NCBI GenBank assembly: GCA_963772635.1
Contig: CAVYYK010000041.1
Location: 1-64,000, forward strand
From: JAUXFS01 sp963772635
GTDB taxonomy: Bacteria > Pseudomonadota > Alphaproteobacteria > Rhodospirillales > Defluviicoccaceae
Direction of reading: 5' to 3'
DNA length: 64,000 bases
Shown: positions 60,748-64,000 of the stretch, in pieces
How the letters are laid out: each line of letters starts with the position of its first letter
Position numbering within the stretch: position 1 is the stretch's first letter
The notes under the pieces: generated by a model
Databases searched by the model: none
What the model saw: only the letters and a program-made list of their open reading frames with translations
Told to the model about the DNA's origin: nothing
Position numbers and translations under genes: made by a program

Positions 60748-61848
60748 CAGCCGGCTCTCTTCCTGATGACCAGCGCCGCCTTCTGCTGGGACCGGCCGTA
60801 TCGCGCCATCCGCGCGAAGTCGCTTTGCAGCACCGGGATCTGCATGCAGTCGATCGGCTTCTTGTCCTCCTCCTCGTCGACGCTCGGATCGTGCAGATAG
60901 ACATGCCTCTCGTCGAACCCGGTCACCACCACCCAGTGCGGGCTCTTTTCCCGGTCGATGCGGTATGAGCTGATCAGGACGACGGGGATCCCGCCCGCAT
61001 CGAACTTGTCGCGCATCGCCTCGAGGGTGAGCGGCCGGAAAACCACCGGGATCGGCGTTTCCCGGAGCTGGCTGCGGAAATCCTTCTGGACCAGCCGGAT
61101 CACCTCCTTCTTGGCCTCGCTGCGTACCGAGTTCGACGAACATCACGCCCTTGTCGGAGACGAACAGCTCGGCGTCGAAGCCGCGCCGGTGGACGGCGAG
61201 GGCCAGGCCTTCGGGGCTGCAGCCGCCGTGGCCGGAGGTCATGTAGATGGTCGTCGATTCCCGCCACATCCGCAGCTCCGCGGTCTGGTTCATCGGTACC
61301 GTGGGGTCGAGAGCGTGCATCGCCATCAGCACCGCCGCCGGTCCGCAGGTGAAATCGAGCCGCTGGGCGTAGTATGGGACTCGGATCAGCTTCGGATCGG
61401 GGCGCGGCAACAGGGATTTTTCCATCCGGACGGCGTCGGCTTCGTCCTCATAGTAGTGCTCCTGAACGGCGAACCGCCGGTAACCCCGTTTCTCATAGAA
61501 TGCCTGGGTTGCCGGGTCGTCGGCGCGAACCTCGAGACGCATGTAGGCGGCGTCCCGTTCCACGGCGGTCTCCTCCGCGGCCGCCATCAGGGTGGCGCCG
61601 ATCCCCGCGCCGCGGGCGTCGGGGGCGACGGCGATGGAGTAGAGGCGGGCGAGGGAGGTTCCCCGGGTGAACAGCACCATTGCGTATCCGCGGACCCTGC
61701 CATTCTCGCCGACCTCGACCAGGGTGGCGGCGTTGGCCTTCGACAGCAGATAGCGAAAGGTTCGCCGGTTGAACCGGTCCGACTCGAACGACCGATTCTC
61801 GATATCGACCAGAGTCGAGATATCGGCGCCGGTGGCGGGTCGAATCAT
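60747..61848 (-). CDS. GNAT acetyltransferase fused to C39-like peptidase, one frameshift
   Basis: The N-terminal GNAT domain (about 1-145) shows LYSIAVAPDARGAGIGATLM, the acetyl-CoA loop, and ATQAFYEKRGYRRF. A C39/papain-like domain follows: YYAQRLDFTCGPAAVLMAMH holds the catalytic Cys, and SPHWVVVTGFDERHVYLHDP the His and Asp. Frame is lost after KGVMFVEL and resumes as VRSEAKKEVIRLVQKDFRSQ; removing one base of the CC at 61127-61128 (plus strand) heals it to about 366 residues. The product could acetylate and cleave, or process, the peptide made or used by the RimK-like ligase. Confidence 0.85.
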
Positions 61849-62030
61849 CGTGGGTGTCCTGTCAGCCGAACCTACCGTGCCCCATTGGCGAGCGCAGAGA
61901 GATACATCATTCTGCCGGACGAACCGAAGTCATTTGCTCGCTTTCGGCATCGAAACGTAGAAATCATCTTGATGCGCGGCTCGATTGCGGGAACGAAGGG
62001 CTGCAAAAGGGTTCGCGGTCGGGCAGGGGC

Positions 62031-62075
62031 GGCCGGAAACAGGGTGGCCGGAAACAGGGTGGCAGGAAACAGGAA
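62031..62075 (+). repeat. 15-base tandem repeat upstream of the antiporter gene
   Basis: Three copies in a row: GGCCGGAAACAGGGT, identical GGCCGGAAACAGGGT, then GGCAGGAAACAGGAA. It ends 15 bases before the kefC-like ATG. In frame it would read GRKQG repeats, but the upstream frame lacks a credible start. Confidence 0.85.
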
Positions 62076-62090
62076 CGGATAGGGTCAATC

Positions 62091-63875
62091 ATGTCATTCC
62101 TTCTCGAAGCCGTGGTTTTTCTGGCGGCGGCGGTGGTCACCGTGCCCCTGTTCAGGCGGCTGGGCCTCGGCGCGGTGCTCGGCTATCTGGTCGCGGGGGT
62201 GGCGATCGGTCCCTGGGCGCTGGGGCTGGTCAGCGACGTCGATCACATCCTCCACTTCGCCGAGTTCGGGGTGGTCTTGCTGCTGTTCGTCATCGGCCTC
62301 GAGTTGCAACCCAACCGTCTATGGACCTTGCGGAAAACCATCTTCGGGCTCGGCGGCGCCCAGCTGTTCGTGAGCGCCGCGTTGCTCGCCGTCGTCGGCT
62401 ATGGTCTCGGACTGGGGCCGACCACGGCGGCGGTCGTCGGATTGGCGCTGTCGCTGTCGTCGACCGCATTCGCGTTGCAGATGCTCGCTGAACGGAACCA
62501 GCTCACCACCCGCCACGGGCGCTCGGCGTTCTCGATCTTGCTTTTCCAGGATCTGGCGGCCATTCCGATGCTGGCGATCGTGCCCCTGCTCGGACCCGAG
62601 GCCACGGGACCGATGGAAAGCTCGGGAATGGTCGCCGGCGTCCAGACCGTGGTGATCGTGCTCGCCGTCGTCATCGGCGGCAAATTCCTGCTGCGTCCGC
62701 TGTTGCGCATGGTCGCGGCGACGAGGACGCCCGAGGTTTTTACCGCGATGGCGCTGCTCACCGTGGTCGGCACCGCGTTGCTGATGGAATCGGTCGGGCT
62801 GTCGATGGCGCTGGGTGCCTTCCTCGCCGGCGTGTTGCTGGCCGACTCGGAATACCGTCACGCCCTCGAAGCCGACATCGAGCCGTTCAAGGGGATGCTC
62901 CTCGGGTTGTTCTTCATCGCCGTCGGCATGTCGCTCAACGTCGGCCTCGTCGCCCGGCAGCCGGGGCTGGTTTTTGCGCTGGTGGCGGGGCTGATCGCCA
63001 TCAAGTTTGTTGTTCTTTACGGCCTCGGCCGGTTACAGGGGCTCAAGAACGCGGCCGCGTGCAGTCTGGCGGTGGCCATTTCGCAAGGCGGCGAGTTTGC
63101 CTTCGTCATCTTCGGGGTCGCCCTTGGTTCGGGATTGATCGGACCGGACCTGGCGGACCTGATGATCGCAGTGGTGACGATCTCGATGGTGGTCACGCCG
63201 CTGCTCACCTTCGTCAACGATGCCATTCGGCGGCGCTTTCCGGAAAAAACGGTTGCGCGGGATTTCGAAGCACCGCCGGAGCAGGATCGTCACGTGATCA
63301 TCGCCGGCTTCGGCCGCTTCGGCCAGATCGTCGGCCGGGTGCTGCGGGCGAAGAAGATCCCGTTCACCGCCCTCGAGATCTCGCCGGAACAGATCGACTT
63401 CGTCCGCAAGTACGGCAACAAGGTCTACTACGGCGATGCGTCGCGCCTCGCCCTTCTCCATGCGGCCCGGGCCGACCAGGCGGCGGCGTTCGTCCTCGCC
63501 ATCGACGACGTGGAGGCATCGCTGCGAACCGCCGAGACGGTCCGTAAGCATTTTCCCAAGCTGTCGGTCTACGCCCGCGCCCGCGACCGCAAGCATGCCC
63601 ATCAACTGATGGACCTGGGCGTCACCATCATGCGGCGCGAGACCCTCCATTCCAGTCTCGATCTCGCCGGCGCGCTGTTGACCGGCCTCGGTCTTTCGGC
63701 GAGCGAAGCCGAAAACGCGGTGGAGACATTCCGCCAGCACGACGAAATGCTGCTGTTCGCCCACTACTGGCACCACAACGACGAGGAAAAGATGCAGGCG
63801 CTGAGCAAGGAAGGCGCCCAGCAACTAAAGGAGCTGTTCGAGCAGGACGCCGCCAAGGACGAGGCGGCGGAATAG
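62091..63875 (+). CDS. CPA2-family cation:proton antiporter, KefB/KefC-like
   Basis: A 594-residue protein. Residues 1-385 form a 12-13 helix CPA2 transporter (RLGLGAVLGYLVAGVAIGPW; FQDLAAIPMLAIVPLL with the transport Asp; LGAFLAGVLLADSEYRHALE). Residues about 400-520 are a TrkA-N (KTN) domain, with Rossmann motif HVIIAGFGRFGQIVGRVLRA. The C-terminus is helical and acidic. It probably effluxes K+ or exchanges Na+ under stress. ATG 62091 is preferred, although the frame is open upstream through the tandem repeat. Confidence 0.93.
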   Translation: MSFLLEAVVFLAAAVVTVPLFRRLGLGAVLGYLVAGVAIGPWALGLVSDVDHILHFAEFGVVLLLFVIGLELQPNRLWTLRKTIFGLGGAQLFVSAALLAVVGYGLGLGPTTAAVVGLALSLSSTAFALQMLAERNQLTTRHGRSAFSILLFQDLAAIPMLAIVPLLGPEATGPMESSGMVAGVQTVVIVLAVVIGGKFLLRPLLRMVAATRTPEVFTAMALLTVVGTALLMESVGLSMALGAFLAGVLLADSEYRHALEADIEPFKGMLLGLFFIAVGMSLNVGLVARQPGLVFALVAGLIAIKFVVLYGLGRLQGLKNAAACSLAVAISQGGEFAFVIFGVALGSGLIGPDLADLMIAVVTISMVVTPLLTFVNDAIRRRFPEKTVARDFEAPPEQDRHVIIAGFGRFGQIVGRVLRAKKIPFTALEISPEQIDFVRKYGNKVYYGDASRLALLHAARADQAAAFVLAIDDVEASLRTAETVRKHFPKLSVYARARDRKHAHQLMDLGVTIMRRETLHSSLDLAGALLTGLGLSASEAENAVETFRQHDEMLLFAHYWHHNDEEKMQALSKEGAQQLKELFEQDAAKDEAAE

Positions 63876-64000
63876 CGGGGTGTCGGCTGTGCACACAAGG
63901 ACGCGCGGCCGATGGTGACGTTGATATCGCCGCAAATCTGCTTGCCGGTGTCGATGTCGTCGGCATTGCATTCGCAATATCGTATATAATATCATATCGT
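63876..64000. other. Window end, no complete gene
   Basis: The last 125 bases end in an AT-rich imperfect palindrome (63977-64000, around TATCGTATATAATATCATAT) that contrasts with the GC-rich surroundings. It could be an operator or promoter for a gene beyond the window. A minus-strand frame here reads ECNADDIDTGKQICGDINVT and could be part of another gene. Confidence 0.3.

Overview
The window is GC-rich DNA from an alphaproteobacterium, most plausibly a Rhodospirillales-type lineage. The evidence is the gene order kdsD-lptC-lptA-lptB-rpoN-hpf-ptsN on the minus strand, a DUF1150 gene beside an Hsp20 gene, TTG and GTG starts, and pqi and Mla-type lipid transport clusters. It looks chromosomal: no replication genes, integrases, insertion sequences or CRISPR arrays were found. 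Genus is not resolvable by eye.

Layout. 1-8.8 kb: remnant of an SNF2-type helicase, an Hsp20/DUF1150 pair, then the minus-strand envelope and nitrogen-regulation block (ptsN, hpf, rpoN, lptB, lptA, lptC, kdsD, rnd) and tRNA-Leu(CAG). 9-14.8 kb: an NDUFA9-like protein, a MarR regulator, an M17 aminopeptidase overlapping a TAXI-type solute-binding protein, a LysE exporter and a DUF4410 lipoprotein. 15.5-22 kb: pqiABC followed by an MlaE permease, an MlaD protein and a second PqiC-like lipoprotein, a lipid-transport locus with no ATPase gene. 22-29.6 kb: a frameshifted SLC13-family transporter, a large MscS channel, a cysteine desulfhydrase-like enzyme, a PEBP protein, dodecin and a second Hsp20. 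29.6-30.25 kb: non-coding DNA with two tandem homologous elements that read best as minus-strand small RNA genes. 30.5-38.7 kb: a decayed TIR-SUMF1 gene, a beta-barrel protein, msrB, a TolC-family protein and a frameshifted 5-oxoprolinase/hydantoinase. 39-51 kb: a nuclease, then the complete urea uptake and urease block urtABCDE-ureDABCEFG behind a textbook sigma-54 promoter, interrupted between urtD and urtE by a palindrome-bounded element. 51-58.9 kb: a small unknown protein, a tyrosinase, a wrecked VWA-domain extension, a patatin lipoprotein, an orphan VapB-like antitoxin and fbaA. 59-64 kb: a RimK-like ATP-grasp ligase coupled to a GNAT/C39-peptidase protein, then a KefB/C-type antiporter.

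How it fits together. rpoN and ptsN lie in the same window as the sigma-54-dependent urea operon, so the regulator and a likely target are both visible. The urea block would import urea, hydrolyse it and insert nickel. Lpt, Pqi and Mla genes form an envelope-maintenance theme; Hsp20, hpf, dodecin, MsrB and the channel form a stress theme.

An important caveat: about sixteen simple reading-frame breaks were found. Some are single breaks in otherwise well-preserved genes (pqiB, the SLC13 transporter, the oxoprolinase, GNAT-C39) and often sit in short homopolymers. Others are dense clusters (TIR-SUMF1, VWA). The first kind may be sequencing errors; the second looks more like true decay. The large housekeeping and urease genes are intact.
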